Shown: positions 27,521 through 36,892, numbered from the stretch's first letter. The stretch: 64,000 nucleotides of DNA from an uncultured Ruminococcus sp. (GCA_902780505.1 CACZFN010000002.1:62001-126000); one strand, 5' to 3'. Notes: generated by a model from the letters alone, not told the origin. A program made the numbers and translations.

Positions 27521-28621
27521 TCACATAAAATCCCGAAGCCCCTGGGCGACATTTTCAAAGGAGGATATCCCCACCATAAAAAGCACCTGATCGTAATCCC
27601 CGACGTACGCATAAGCAGAAAGCGGGAGTGATGCCTTTTCAATATCTATCACCGTCACCCTTGAATAATGCGTCACGAAAAATGGTATGACAGGGTTCGT
27701 TTCACGTGTCTTTATGATCAGAAGCCGCGGACTTTCTGCATTTATGGTCCTTATATCCACCCTTTCATATCTGCTGCCGTAAACAAACACATCAAGCGGC
27801 GACTCGGTAAGAAGTGCATTTCTGTCAAATACAGAGGAATAAGAATCGCTCACCCTGCTGTTTATACATTCGGCACTTTTTACAACAGTTCCGTTTTTGG
27901 GAACAAACAGCTCAATGCTGTCAGGTCTGACTTGTGACCTTACAGAAAGTTCATCACAAAGCGAACCATAGAAGTTGGTCATTGCGTGTTCGGTATCATA
28001 TTCAGAAAGCGAACGTGGATTAAGCCCCATTTTTCTTGCAGTGGAATAATACACCCCGAATGCCCCGTTTGATGTAAGGCTGTTGTCGGTACGCATAAAG
28101 ATATAGTTTTCCCTCGAAGAATAAAGGGTACTGAAAGCATCAAGTGCTGCCACAGACCTGTCAAGCGAAAGATACAGATCCTCTATATACCTTTTCTGGT
28201 CGAAGCCCGAGCCTACCGAGGGGATATCGGCAGAATAGACACCCGAAGCCGACGGCACTATCATAGCATACACCGAAACGCCGCTGTTTTCCGAAGCAAA
28301 GGTATTGACCGAACTTACAAATGCATCTGCTGCATCATCACTTATCCCGCTCACGGGCTTTATCACAGCGCCGTCTATAAAGAAGCTGCCGTCTATCTCG
28401 TTTCTTCCCGCTGCAAGCAGAAGCCCCGTTCTTAACCCCTGCCAGCTGTCTTTAAGCGGAAAGCCGGCAAGCAAGTATTCATCGACTGTCTGTGTGGGGC
28501 TTAGCTGCTCATCGGAAACGGGCACACTCCTGCCATTACCCAAAAGCACCGTACTGACTGCTATCATTATCACGATAGTAAAAAACATTATAACACTGAT
28601 ATAATCAATTATTCTTTTCAT
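27521..28621 (-). CDS. DHHW/AlgX-like exported protein lacking catalytic residues
   Basis: This 366-residue protein has one N-terminal membrane anchor (about 7-29) and then an SGNH-like extracellular domain. The alignment to the DHHW family (partners of MBOAT acyltransferases) is recognisable from the YIFMRTDNSLTSNGAFGVYY block at 172-191 and the LLIIKTRETNPVIPFF block near 325. In active members these read RTDHHWTxxGA and IKDSxANxxxPFL. Here HHW is replaced by NSL (180-182) and the Asp-Ser pair by Thr-Arg, so the usual catalytic triad is gone. It begins 10 nt after the methyltransferase stop, and the two form an operon. Probably a pseudoenzyme; its role is unknown. Confidence 0.75.
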   Translation of the reverse strand: MKRIIDYISVIMFFTIVIMIAVSTVLLGNGRSVPVSDEQLSPTQTVDEYLLAGFPLKDSWQGLRTGLLLAAGRNEIDGSFFIDGAVIKPVSGISDDAADAFVSSVNTFASENSGVSVYAMIVPSASGVYSADIPSVGSGFDQKRYIEDLYLSLDRSVAALDAFSTLYSSRENYIFMRTDNSLTSNGAFGVYYSTARKMGLNPRSLSEYDTEHAMTNFYGSLCDELSVRSQVRPDSIELFVPKNGTVVKSAECINSRVSDSYSSVFDRNALLTESPLDVFVYGSRYERVDIRTINAESPRLLIIKTRETNPVIPFFVTHYSRVTVIDIEKASLPLSAYAYVGDYDQVLFMVGISSFENVAQGLRDFM

Positions 28622-28631
28622 ACTATTCCTC

Positions 28632-29465
28632 TTAAAGTGCAGTATATATCCTTATCTCAAAAGCACATTCGATATCAAGCCCGTTTACACTGTCAAGCCT
28701 TGAAGCGGCTTTGGCAGATGTCTTATAGTAATAAGGCGTCATTGCAAAAAGGGCTTTGAGTGTTTTACTGTCAGCGATATGTGCGGTGTATTCAAGAAAC
28801 TTAGTGTCAGTATGCTCAAACTTTCCAAGTGCATAGATATTAGGCTCGTTTTCATACGGCTTATCATATAAAAGTGCCTTTAGTGAAAACAGGTGCTTAG
28901 GCGCGGGGGAAACTATCACAAGCTTTCCTCCCCTTCTGAGCACCCTTGAATACTCGTCATTGCTCACAGGTGCAAAGGTGCTGACTACAGCATCAGCCAC
29001 ACCGCTTTTAAAAGGCAGCCTGAATGCTGAGCCTACTGCAAGATGCACGTTTGAAAGCTTAGGCTCACAGTTCCTTGCGCGGGAAGCGGCGTGGTCTATG
29101 CCATGCTTGGATATATCAATGCCGTAAATATCCGCACCTCTGAGCATCTTTGCATAAACACAGGTGTAATAACCCTCACCGCAGCCTGCATCTATAATGT
29201 CAGCGCCCTCTTTCGGGCACAGCTCACCGAGCAGCCGCCCCGTCATTTCAGCAAGCGGCAGATATGCCCCGCTGTCAAGGAAGTATGACCTTGCCCTTAT
29301 CATTTCCTTGTTGTCCCCCGCCTTCTGCGGGTTCCTGCCGTTTGTGGTAAGGAGGTTCACATAGCCCTTTCTTGAAATATCAAAGCTGTGGCCGTTCCTG
29401 CATTTATATGAAAAATCGTTTTTCTTCAGCTTTTCCCCGCATATGGGGCAAAGGAAACTAAGCAT
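28632..29465 (-). CDS. rlmA: RlmA-type 23S rRNA (guanine-N1)-methyltransferase
   Basis: This 277-residue class I SAM methyltransferase has an N-terminal zinc finger (C6, C9, C22, H26), the ISRKGYVNLL segment typical of RlmA, and the SAM motif IIDAGCGEGYYT. Family members methylate G745 or G748 of 23S rRNA in hairpin 35; the latter can affect tylosin-type macrolide sensitivity. Which position is modified cannot be read from sequence. The frame opens with GTG at 29474, but the ATG at 29465 has AGGTGA at good distance and starts at the zinc finger. A TATAAT box (29482-29487) lies just upstream. Confidence 0.88.
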   Translation of the reverse strand: MLSFLCPICGEKLKKNDFSYKCRNGHSFDISRKGYVNLLTTNGRNPQKAGDNKEMIRARSYFLDSGAYLPLAEMTGRLLGELCPKEGADIIDAGCGEGYYTCVYAKMLRGADIYGIDISKHGIDHAASRARNCEPKLSNVHLAVGSAFRLPFKSGVADAVVSTFAPVSNDEYSRVLRRGGKLVIVSPAPKHLFSLKALLYDKPYENEPNIYALGKFEHTDTKFLEYTAHIADSKTLKALFAMTPYYYKTSAKAASRLDSVNGLDIECAFEIRIYTAL

Positions 29466-29606
29466 AATTATCACCTGATCTATTATAACACATATCAGGC
29501 TTCAAAGTAAAGACTGTTAAACATATATTCATATACAGGCAATTATATCTTAATATAAATCATATATAATTGTATGTATATTTTAGCAAAAAGTGGGGAA
29601 TGATAT

Positions 29607-30629
29607 ATGTTCTGTAAAAATTGTGGTGCACAGCTAAGTGACCATGCAAGATTCTGCAACAAATGCGGGGCAAAGCAGCCCGAAATGCCAGCTGCCCCCG
29701 AAAATACAACTAACCCTGCACAAGTACGGCAGACTCCCCCGCCTGTACAGCAGCAAAAACCTGAACCCGCTGCGCCGCAGGCACAGGCAAGTTCAAACAA
29801 GGGGCTTATTGCAATAATAGTTATACTTATCATACTTGTACTCGGACTTGGCGGGTGGGTAATCTTCACAAGCTTGAACGGTGACAAGGACGACGACAGT
29901 TCTTCAAAGGGTGGTAAGGAAAGCTCCTCGGCAGTTGACAGTGAAAATGATGAAAGCTCCCAAAGCGATGGCGGTGACAGTTCTGATACTGACAGCAGCG
30001 AAGATGACCAGAGCAGCGGTGACGAAAGCTCTGATATAACAACTACAACCGCCCCCGAGCAGACGACACCGCCCGAGCAGACAACACCGTCAATATCGGT
30101 GACGGAGCCTGTTCAGTCTATCCCGCAGATAACTGATGACGATTCCCTTGAAAAACTTGGCGTTTATAAAAACGGGAACCACTATTATAAGGTTTATCAG
30201 AACGACGGGCAGTTTAATTACTACGACAGCCTTAATGACTGCAAACAGAGAGGCGGATACCTTGTTGCAATAAATGATGCAAGCGAGCAGAACTTTATAA
30301 CCACCCTTTTCGGTGATAAGGATTATTACTGGATAGGTCTTTATAAGGATACGACTGATAAATGGATGCTTTGTGACAATTCGGTCGCTGTGTATTTCAA
30401 CTGGGATCACTACACAAACGAAAACGGCGAGGAAGTATGGGAACCTGACAACTACGAAGAACGTGAAAACGTCGGCAGGGTATCAACAAAGTTTATTGAA
30501 CATGACGGCTGGCAGGAAAACCGCGGCGGCTGGCATGATACCGACGGTACAGGCAAAGGCGAAGATCTGTCATTGTATGGCTATATCTGCGAGTGGGACA
30601 GCGTGCCCGATCTTGATAAGATAAACTGA
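29607..30629 (+). CDS. zinc-ribbon membrane protein with extracellular C-type lectin domain
   Basis: This 340-residue protein begins with a four-cysteine zinc ribbon (C3, C6, C17, C20), then a Pro/Gln-rich linker, one membrane segment (about 66-88), a Ser/Asp/Glu-rich linker (about 92-170) with Thr/Pro repeats, and a C-type lectin-like domain (about 175-335). The lectin fold is recognised by YYDSLNDCKQRGGYLVAIND, the WIG motif (YYWIGLYK) and the late GGWHD/YICEW elements. The ribbon should face the cytosol and the lectin the outside. The EPN/QPD-type sugar-specificity motif appears as EPDN. Ligand and role are unknown. It is a single gene with a GGGGA ribosome site. Confidence 0.82.
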   Translation: MFCKNCGAQLSDHARFCNKCGAKQPEMPAAPENTTNPAQVRQTPPPVQQQKPEPAAPQAQASSNKGLIAIIVILIILVLGLGGWVIFTSLNGDKDDDSSSKGGKESSSAVDSENDESSQSDGGDSSDTDSSEDDQSSGDESSDITTTTAPEQTTPPEQTTPSISVTEPVQSIPQITDDDSLEKLGVYKNGNHYYKVYQNDGQFNYYDSLNDCKQRGGYLVAINDASEQNFITTLFGDKDYYWIGLYKDTTDKWMLCDNSVAVYFNWDHYTNENGEEVWEPDNYEERENVGRVSTKFIEHDGWQENRGGWHDTDGTGKGEDLSLYGYICEWDSVPDLDKIN

Positions 30630-30632
30630 TGC

Positions 30633-30661
30633 TTGACAAATGACAGATTACGTGATATAAT
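30633..30661 (+). promoter_or_regulatory. alaS promoter
   Basis: TTGACA (30633-30638) and TATAAT (30656-30661) have a 17-nt spacer and lead into the T-box leader. Confidence 0.88.
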
Positions 30662-30674
30662 ACTAAAGTGTTTT

Positions 30675-30906
30675 AAAAGCTGTGACGAAGATTGCTTTAT
30701 ATAAACTCATTGCAGAGAAAAGGCGGACGGTGCAAGCCTTGTGAGAATATAAATGCTGCTGCTTTCTGAGCTCCCATGCGAAAGCTTCGGGCGAACCCCC
30801 GCGTTAAGGGGAAACGAGTGGTATGCCGGAATAAATGTCGGCGTGCAATTTGGGTGGTAACACGGAATTACAGGTTTCGTCCCATATCAGGGACGAAACC
30901 TTTTTG
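30675..30906 (+). ncRNA. T-box leader (alanine) controlling alaS
   Basis: The leader contains the conserved T-box sequence GGGTGGTAACACGG (30852-30865) and a terminator with 12-bp stem AGGTTTCGTCCC/GGGACGAAACCT plus a T-run (30872-30906). The Stem I distal part is visible around 30713-30740. A run of GCT codons at 30754-30762 in the expected specifier region fits alanine. Uncharged tRNA-Ala should favour the antiterminator and raise alaS expression. The 5' boundary is approximate. Confidence 0.9.
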
Positions 30907-30932
30907 TTTGAATGATGAAGGAGTGTAAAAAA

Positions 30933-33590
30933 ATGGAATGGACAAGCTTGAATGATCTGCGTGAATCTTATCTTAACTTCTTTGCGGGAAAAGGGTGCCT
31001 GAGGCATAAAAGCTACCCGCTTATACCGCAGGGCGATAACAGCCTGCTGCTGATAGTTGCGGGTATGGCACCGCTTAAACCCTACTTTACAGGGCAGGAG
31101 GTCCCCCCGAGAAAGAGAATGACGACCTGCCAGAAATGTATCAGAACAGGTGATATTGAAAACGTCGGTAAAACTGCAAGACACGGCACCTTTTTTGAAA
31201 TGCTCGGAAACTTCTCCTTTGGTGATTATTTTAAGGAGGAAGCTATTGAATGGGCATGGGAGTATGTTACCGAAGTGCTTAAACTGCCAAAGGACAGGCT
31301 GTATGTAACAGTATACCAGGACGATGACGAAGCTGAAAAGATATGGCATGAAAAAGCAGGCGTTCCTATGGACAGGATAACCCGTATGGGTAAGGAGGAC
31401 AACTTCTGGGAAGCAGGCGTTGACGGTCCGTGCGGTCCCTGCTCGGAAATCTATTTTGACAGGGGCGAGAAGTACGGCTGCGGCAAGCCCACCTGCGGCG
31501 TAGGTTGTGACTGCGACAGATATATGGAATTCTGGAACCTTGTTTTCACACAGTATGAAAGGCACGAGGACGGCACATACACCCCGCTTGCCCAGAAGAA
31601 TATCGACACAGGTATGGGGCTTGAAAGGCTTGCCGCACTTATGCAGGGCGTTGATTCGATATTTGATGTTGATACTGTAAAGGCAATAAGGGATAAGGTT
31701 TGCGAGATAGCAGGCTGTGAATACGGCAAGGAATACAAAAAGGATGTTTCTATCCGCGTTATTACCGACCATATACGATCAGTGACATTTATGGCGGGCG
31801 ACGGCGTGCTTCCGTCAAACGAGGGCAGGGGATACGTTATGCGAAGACTCCTCCGCCGCGCTGTCAGACACGGCAAGCTGCTCGGCATAAACGGGCTTTT
31901 CCTTAAAGACATAGTTAAGACTGTAGTTGACAATTCCAAGCACGAATACAACGAGCTTGAAGAAAAGTATGATTACATTGTGAAGCTGCTTTCAAAGGAA
32001 GAAGCTAACTTCAACCTTACTATCGACAGAGGTATGAAGATACTTGAAGGCTATATCGACGAACTTACACAGAAAAACGAAAAAGTTCTTGACGGTGAAG
32101 CCTGCTTCAAGCTTTCGGATACATATGGCTTCCCTATCGACCTTACAAGGGAGATACTCGAAGAAAAAGGCTTTGGCGTTGACGAGGAAGGCTACAACAA
32201 GGCCATGCAGGTCCAGCGTGAGACCGCACGTGCCGCAAGGGGCGACTCCAAGTATATGGGTGCTGACGAAACGGTATTCCATAAGATAGACAAGGAAGTT
32301 ACTACACAGTTCACAGGTTATGACAGGTTTGAAGATGACGGCGTTATCGACTACCTTGCAAATGATGATGACCTTATAGAAAATGCAGGCTGCGGGGATA
32401 TCGTATACATTGTGGCTAAAAAGACGCCCTTCTATGCAGAAAGCGGCGGTCAGGCAGCTGACACGGGTGTTATCACCACAGCAAGCGGCAAGGCAGAGGT
32501 GCTTGATGTACAGAAAGTCGTAGGCGGCAAATTCGCACACAAGGTCAGGATAACAGAGGGCGCAATCGCCCAGGGACAGCAGGCACACTTTGCAGTAGAC
32601 AAGACGGCCAGGCTGTCAACTATGCGAAACCACTCCTGTGCCCACCTTTTACAGGCGGCGCTCAGAAAAGTTCTCGGTGACCATGTTCATCAGGCAGGTC
32701 AGCTTGTTGACAGGGACAGACTCAGATTTGACTTTTCACATTTCTCTGCTATGACAGAGGAAGAAATAGCCAAAGTTGAGTCTTTGGTAAACAAGTGGAT
32801 ATTCTCCTCCCTTGATATTAAAATGGAAGAAATGCCTATAGCTCAGGCACAGAAGCTCGGTGCTATGGCACTGTTCGGCGAAAAGTACGGCGAAGTAGTA
32901 CGTGTAGTGACTATGGGCGACGGTGACGAAACAGCATCTATCGAATTCTGCGGCGGTACTCACCTTGATAACACATCAAAGATAGGGCTTTTCAAAATAG
33001 TTTCCGAAAGCTCAGTCGCAAGCGGCGTAAGAAGAATAGAAGCAGTAACAGGCTCAGCAATATTCAAGTTCCTGGAGGAAAATGTCAGCAGGCTGAAAGA
33101 AGCTGCAAGGATACTTAAAGTAAATAACCCGCTTGAAATCGTCACACGCGCCGAAGGCGTTATGTCACAGATAAAGGCACTTGAAAAAGAGCGTGACGAG
33201 CTTGCTTCACAGATAGCAGAGATAAGGGCAAAGGCTATGCTTGAAAATGCTGTAGAGGTAAACGGCATAAAGGTAGTTACAGCAATGATACAGAATATCA
33301 GGCCCGATGCTTTAAGAAAAATGGCAGACGAGGTAAAGGGCAACAACCCCGGTATGATACTTGTTATTGCAGGCGTTGACGGCGAAAAGGCAAATATCGT
33401 ATGCGGCTGCGGCAAGGATACTTTAGCACGCGGCGCACACGCAGGCAAGATAGTCGGAAAAGTCGCTGCCATAACAGGCGGCAAGGGCGGCGGCAGACCG
33501 GAAAGCGCTATGGCCGGTGTAGGTGACCGTTTCAAGATAGACGAGGCACTTGACAAGGTAACTGAAATAATAAAAGAATTTGTCAAGTAA
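30933..33590 (+). CDS. alaS: alanyl-tRNA synthetase
   Basis: This 885-residue class II synthetase charges tRNA-Ala. It has the catalytic domain with the KPYFTGQE and GMGLERLA motifs, the editing domain with the NHSCAHLLQAAL zinc/HxxxH motif and the C-terminal CGGTHLDNTSKIG motif, and a DHHA1 domain with GGKGGGRPESAM. Length is usual for bacterial AlaRS. The ATG at 30933 lies 9 nt after AAGGAG; the frame opens seven codons earlier without a site. It is regulated by the upstream T-box. Confidence 0.98.
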   Translation: MEWTSLNDLRESYLNFFAGKGCLRHKSYPLIPQGDNSLLLIVAGMAPLKPYFTGQEVPPRKRMTTCQKCIRTGDIENVGKTARHGTFFEMLGNFSFGDYFKEEAIEWAWEYVTEVLKLPKDRLYVTVYQDDDEAEKIWHEKAGVPMDRITRMGKEDNFWEAGVDGPCGPCSEIYFDRGEKYGCGKPTCGVGCDCDRYMEFWNLVFTQYERHEDGTYTPLAQKNIDTGMGLERLAALMQGVDSIFDVDTVKAIRDKVCEIAGCEYGKEYKKDVSIRVITDHIRSVTFMAGDGVLPSNEGRGYVMRRLLRRAVRHGKLLGINGLFLKDIVKTVVDNSKHEYNELEEKYDYIVKLLSKEEANFNLTIDRGMKILEGYIDELTQKNEKVLDGEACFKLSDTYGFPIDLTREILEEKGFGVDEEGYNKAMQVQRETARAARGDSKYMGADETVFHKIDKEVTTQFTGYDRFEDDGVIDYLANDDDLIENAGCGDIVYIVAKKTPFYAESGGQAADTGVITTASGKAEVLDVQKVVGGKFAHKVRITEGAIAQGQQAHFAVDKTARLSTMRNHSCAHLLQAALRKVLGDHVHQAGQLVDRDRLRFDFSHFSAMTEEEIAKVESLVNKWIFSSLDIKMEEMPIAQAQKLGAMALFGEKYGEVVRVVTMGDGDETASIEFCGGTHLDNTSKIGLFKIVSESSVASGVRRIEAVTGSAIFKFLEENVSRLKEAARILKVNNPLEIVTRAEGVMSQIKALEKERDELASQIAEIRAKAMLENAVEVNGIKVVTAMIQNIRPDALRKMADEVKGNNPGMILVIAGVDGEKANIVCGCGKDTLARGAHAGKIVGKVAAITGGKGGGRPESAMAGVGDRFKIDEALDKVTEIIKEFVK

Positions 33591-33599
33591 AATAATGCA

Positions 33600-33639
33600 A
33601 AGCAAAAACACCCGTGTGACAGGCCTCACACGGGTGTTA
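33600..33639. repeat. 40-bp direct repeat, copy 1, containing the alaS terminator
   Basis: This segment is identical to 33803-33842. It holds a 13-bp stem, AACACCCGTGTGA/TCACACGGGTGTT (33607-33619 and 33626-33638), serving as the terminator after alaS. Confidence 0.9.
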
Positions 33640-33802
33640 CAGTCTGACGATAGAGCCAAATCTTTTAGGTGTTTTGCATCCGAAGGGGGTGCGGGGGCAC
33701 TTGTCTACTGCGTAGACAGGGAAAGCCCCCCGAAATAGGGCGCGGACAGCCTTTGAGTTTTCACTTCATTTCGTGCGTATCACTAAAATAAGGTTTTCCA
33801 AC
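33640..33802. other. 163-bp segment between duplicated terminators
   Basis: The segment contains a GC-rich core with the hairpin TTGTCTAC-TGC-GTAGACAG (about 33699-33719) flanked by runs of G and C (GGGGGTGCGGGGGC and GCCCCCCG). No gene is seen. It looks like an interspersed repeat or small insertion, but no other copy is in the window. Confidence 0.45.
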
Positions 33803-33842
33803 AAGCAAAAACACCCGTGTGACAGGCCTCACACGGGTGTTA
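33803..33842. repeat. 40-bp direct repeat, copy 2, containing the xylA terminator
   Basis: This is an exact copy of 33600-33639. The stem at 33810-33822/33829-33841 lies just beyond the xylA stop codon and should terminate xylA on the minus strand. Confidence 0.9.
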
Positions 33843-33853
33843 TCTTTTTATTA

Positions 33854-35179
33854 TCAGATATTGAACATTATCTGGTTAAGTACGCTTTCCAAATATTCCT
33901 GTCTGCCGCTTGTGAGTGAGTCTGTTACCTCGCCCTTTTCAAGAGCATACTTTTCAAGTTCTTCAAAGCCCACCTTGCCGTCAATGATATCCTTGCCGAT
34001 ACCTGTCTTCCAGGAAGCATATCTGTCATCAACAAACTTATCTATCCTTCCGTCCTCAATAAGCTTATACGCTGCCCTGAGTCCGAGTGCGAATGTATCC
34101 ATACCGGCAATATAGCTGTAGAAGATATCGTCAAGTGTATATGAACCTCTCCTTGCCTTAGCATCAAAGTTCAGGCCGCCGTTTGTGAAGCCGCCTGCCT
34201 TGATGACTTCGTACATACAAAGTGTAGCATCATAAGCGTTTGTCGGGAACTGGTCTGTATCCCAGCCGAGCAGCGGATCGCCCTGGTTAGCATCGATCGA
34301 ACCAAAGAAGCCGTTATCCCTTGCAACCCTGAGTTCATGCTGGAAAGTATGCTGTGCAAGTGTTGCGTGGTTTGCTTCGATATTCATTTTGAAATCCTTA
34401 TCAAGGCCATACTTTCTAAGGAAGCCGATAACTGTGGCAGTATCAAAATCATACTGGTGCTTTGTAGGCTCCTTAGGCTTAGGCTCGATATAGAAATCGC
34501 CGTCATAGCCCTTGCTTCTTGCATAGTCAACTGCCATACGCATAAGCCTTGCCATATTGTCAAGTTCAAGCCCCATATTTGTGTTCAGCAGAGTTTCATA
34601 GCCCTCTCTGCCGCCCCAGAAAACATAGCCCTTGCCGCCGAGCTTTATAGTCGAATCAATAGCCTTCTTTATCTGTGCAGCAGCATAAGCGAAAACATCA
34701 GCCGAGGGTGATGTGCCTGCACCGTGCATATATCTCGGGTGGTCAAAGCACTTAGCTGTGCCCCAGAGCAGCTTCTTTGAAGGATCGGCCTTCATTTTAT
34801 CTGCTACATAATCTATTATCTCGTCAAACTTTTCGTTAGTTTCCTTCAGCGAGCCGTACTCAGGAGAGATATCTCTGTCATGATAACAGAAATAGTCGAT
34901 AGAAAGCTTATCCATTATCTCAAAAGCTGCATCTACCTTAGCCTTAGCCCTTTCCTCCGGGGAAGCCTTTCCCCATGTTTTATCTGTGGTACCCACGCCG
35001 AACATATCAGTACCGTCGCCGCCCATCGTATGCCACCATGAAAGTGCGAACTTGAGCTGTTCGCGCATTGTCTTACCGCCGATAACTTCTTCGGGGTTGT
35101 AATATTTGAAAGCAAGCGGGTTTGTGGACTGCGGGCCTTCGTACTTGATTTTCGGGATATTTGCAAAAAATTCTGCCAT
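33854..35179 (-). CDS. xylA: xylose isomerase
   Basis: This 441-residue TIM-barrel enzyme interconverts D-xylose and D-xylulose (and glucose/fructose) using two divalent metals. Signatures include [13 protein letters not shown] with the catalytic His, the [11 protein letters not shown] metal site, and the GSIDANQGD block. Length fits the class II (Clostridia) form. The ATG at 35179 lies 8 nt after GGAGG; the frame opens at an upstream TTG within the ribosome site. It is not linked to xylB or a transporter here and is transcribed alone. Confidence 0.97.
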   Translation of the reverse strand: MAEFFANIPKIKYEGPQSTNPLAFKYYNPEEVIGGKTMREQLKFALSWWHTMGGDGTDMFGVGTTDKTWGKASPEERAKAKVDAAFEIMDKLSIDYFCYHDRDISPEYGSLKETNEKFDEIIDYVADKMKADPSKKLLWGTAKCFDHPRYMHGAGTSPSADVFAYAAAQIKKAIDSTIKLGGKGYVFWGGREGYETLLNTNMGLELDNMARLMRMAVDYARSKGYDGDFYIEPKPKEPTKHQYDFDTATVIGFLRKYGLDKDFKMNIEANHATLAQHTFQHELRVARDNGFFGSIDANQGDPLLGWDTDQFPTNAYDATLCMYEVIKAGGFTNGGLNFDAKARRGSYTLDDIFYSYIAGMDTFALGLRAAYKLIEDGRIDKFVDDRYASWKTGIGKDIIDGKVGFEELEKYALEKGEVTDSLTSGRQEYLESVLNQIMFNI

Positions 35180-35224
35180 AAGAAAAACCTCCAAAACTCA
35201 ATTTCGTAAAACGATTACAATATT

Positions 35225-35254
35225 ATTTTACACCAAAAACGTCTACTTTGTCAA
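35225..35254 (-). promoter_or_regulatory. xylA promoter
   Basis: On the minus strand, TTGACA (35249-35254) and TAAAAT (35225-35230) have an 18-nt spacer, 45 nt before the start codon. No xyl operator or cre site was recognised with confidence. Confidence 0.75.
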
Positions 35255-35306
35255 CAGTTTAGCCTGAGTTTTTATATAAAATTTTTATGATTGTGCACAA
35301 AATTAA

Positions 35307-35337
35307 ATCCCACAGGCACAGTCCATGCCTGCGGGAT
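35307..35337 (-). terminator. terminator after the MoxR-type ATPase gene
   Basis: A 12-bp stem with one mismatch (arms 35307-35318 and 35326-35337, ATCCCxCAGGCA type) is followed on the minus strand by TTAATTTTGT. Confidence 0.75.
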
Positions 35338-35351
35338 AGTTTTGCTTTTCA

Positions 35352-36815
35352 TCAATATGTCTGCTGATAAGCAGCAACCCTGCTTGTATATTCGTCACAG
35401 CCATACTTTTCGATAAACTTTGTAACATTACTGTTGAGTGAAAGTTCATGCACGAGCAGCTGCATCTCAGGGCTTTCACCCCATACCCTCTGAACGAATG
35501 CAAATATATTAGCAAGCATCTGGCTGCCCTGGTTTGTATACATATTAACCCTGTTGATAATAGCATCAAATTCGGACTGGATAATAGCTATCTGCTCGTT
35601 CTTATCCCTTGCTTCGTTAGTTGTTCTTTCCATATATCTTGCAAGTGAAGCAAGTATCCAGTGCTGTATCCTCTTATCCTTTACTGAGATTATCCTTGCC
35701 TTTACAGCCTTGTCAACTTTCTTCCTCAGTTCCATGATATGCTCACTGAGAACCTGTCTGTTGGAGAAGCCTGCATTTATCTTTGTAACTATATCCTGGA
35801 GCATAGGCATAATGATATTTGACATTTTTTCTGTCATAAGCGAATTAACTATCATTTCAGCCGTAATGCTTGCAAGCTGGTTGATAAGTATATGCTTTTC
35901 ATACTCACCTGCAAGCTGAGCAGCTTCCATGATCTGTGTAGTGGTATTGCCGACTACTATATCATTTACCTTATACTTATCAGCTATCTCGTTATATCTG
36001 CAATAATGCTCGTAGAATGATTCGTTTATTTCCTTCTTCTGAACGTACTGCGAGATAAGGAAAAGGTCAACAGGTGTACCGTTCTTTTCATAAAGCTGCA
36101 TCATTTCCGACATATCTTCCCAGCCACGCCCCGTTACAAACTGCTTATCAACGCCGTCTGTAGGTACAACATAGAAATATTCGGGGTAAAAGTCAAGGTA
36201 TGTGGTTATTGATGTATGTATACCGTGCGAGTATGCATATTCCTTCCAGATAGGATAGTCAGGCTCGATCTCTACCTTTTTAAGACGGTCAAGTGTTGCG
36301 ATATCGAATTCCGTAACAGCGTCGTTATACTCAGGCGGGTTACCTGCTGTGGTAACTACCCATCCTTCAGGGATCTGGTCTTTACCAAAGATCTTATACT
36401 GCAAGAACTGGAGCATCATAGGTGCTATACCACGATCTACGCAGTTGATCTCGTCGAGGAAAAGTATACCCTCACGGATACCTGTTTCCTCCATTGTCTG
36501 GTAGATATTTGAAATGATTTCCGACATTGTCGTTTCAGAAACGGTAACGTCCTTACCAACGAAATTACGCTCTAATGTAATAGATTTACCTATTGCGGTC
36601 TCTCTTGTCTGGTGAGTCATAGCGTAGGAAACAAGGTTTATCTGCATATCCTGTGCGACCTGTTCCATAATAGCTGTTTTACCAAGACCGGGCGCACCGA
36701 GCAGAAAAACAGGGCGCTGTTTTTCGATACTGATAAGATACTCGCCGTACTCGTCCTTCATAAGATAGGATTTAATAGCGTTTTCGATCTGATCCTTTGC
36801 GGCTTTTATGTTCAT
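35352..36815 (-). CDS. MoxR/RavA-type AAA+ ATPase
   Basis: This 487-residue protein has Walker A GAPGLGKT (40-47), Walker B ILFLDEIN, a sensor-1 type TTAGNPPEYND and an arginine-finger region ATLDRLKKVE. The C-terminal 220 residues are helical and unassigned. MoxR ATPases act as chaperones that mature or remodel partner proteins, typically ones carrying VWA domains. The nearest gene upstream on the same strand encodes a VWA protein, separated by a 274-bp palindromic element and this gene's own promoter. The ATG at 36815 follows GAGGAGA. Partner and substrate are inference. Confidence 0.85.
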   Translation of the reverse strand: MNIKAAKDQIENAIKSYLMKDEYGEYLISIEKQRPVFLLGAPGLGKTAIMEQVAQDMQINLVSYAMTHQTRETAIGKSITLERNFVGKDVTVSETTMSEIISNIYQTMEETGIREGILFLDEINCVDRGIAPMMLQFLQYKIFGKDQIPEGWVVTTAGNPPEYNDAVTEFDIATLDRLKKVEIEPDYPIWKEYAYSHGIHTSITTYLDFYPEYFYVVPTDGVDKQFVTGRGWEDMSEMMQLYEKNGTPVDLFLISQYVQKKEINESFYEHYCRYNEIADKYKVNDIVVGNTTTQIMEAAQLAGEYEKHILINQLASITAEMIVNSLMTEKMSNIIMPMLQDIVTKINAGFSNRQVLSEHIMELRKKVDKAVKARIISVKDKRIQHWILASLARYMERTTNEARDKNEQIAIIQSEFDAIINRVNMYTNQGSQMLANIFAFVQRVWGESPEMQLLVHELSLNSNVTKFIEKYGCDEYTSRVAAYQQTY

Positions 36816-36863
36816 AAATCTTCTCCTCACATAAAGAATTGCGGAAATAAACTCCTAACAATT

Positions 36864-36892
36864 ATTATACACTATTAATAATTTGTTGTCAA
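36864..36892 (-). promoter_or_regulatory. promoter of the MoxR-type ATPase gene
   Basis: On the minus strand, TTGACA (36887-36892) and TATAAT (36864-36869) have a 17-nt spacer, 48 nt before the start codon. Confidence 0.88.

Noticed and set aside
27521-28621. Part of a dlt or alginate-type O-acylation operon
   Set aside because: No dltA, dltC or MBOAT gene is adjacent, the catalytic residues are missing, and the neighbour is an rRNA methyltransferase.
30804-31772. 322-codon minus-strand open frame opposite alaS
   Set aside because: It is a shadow of the alaS reading frame and would run through the T-box terminator; no start signal is present.
33640-33802. Small gene or tRNA between the duplicated terminators
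   Set aside because: No open frame with a start signal, and no cloverleaf or T-loop sequence could be found.
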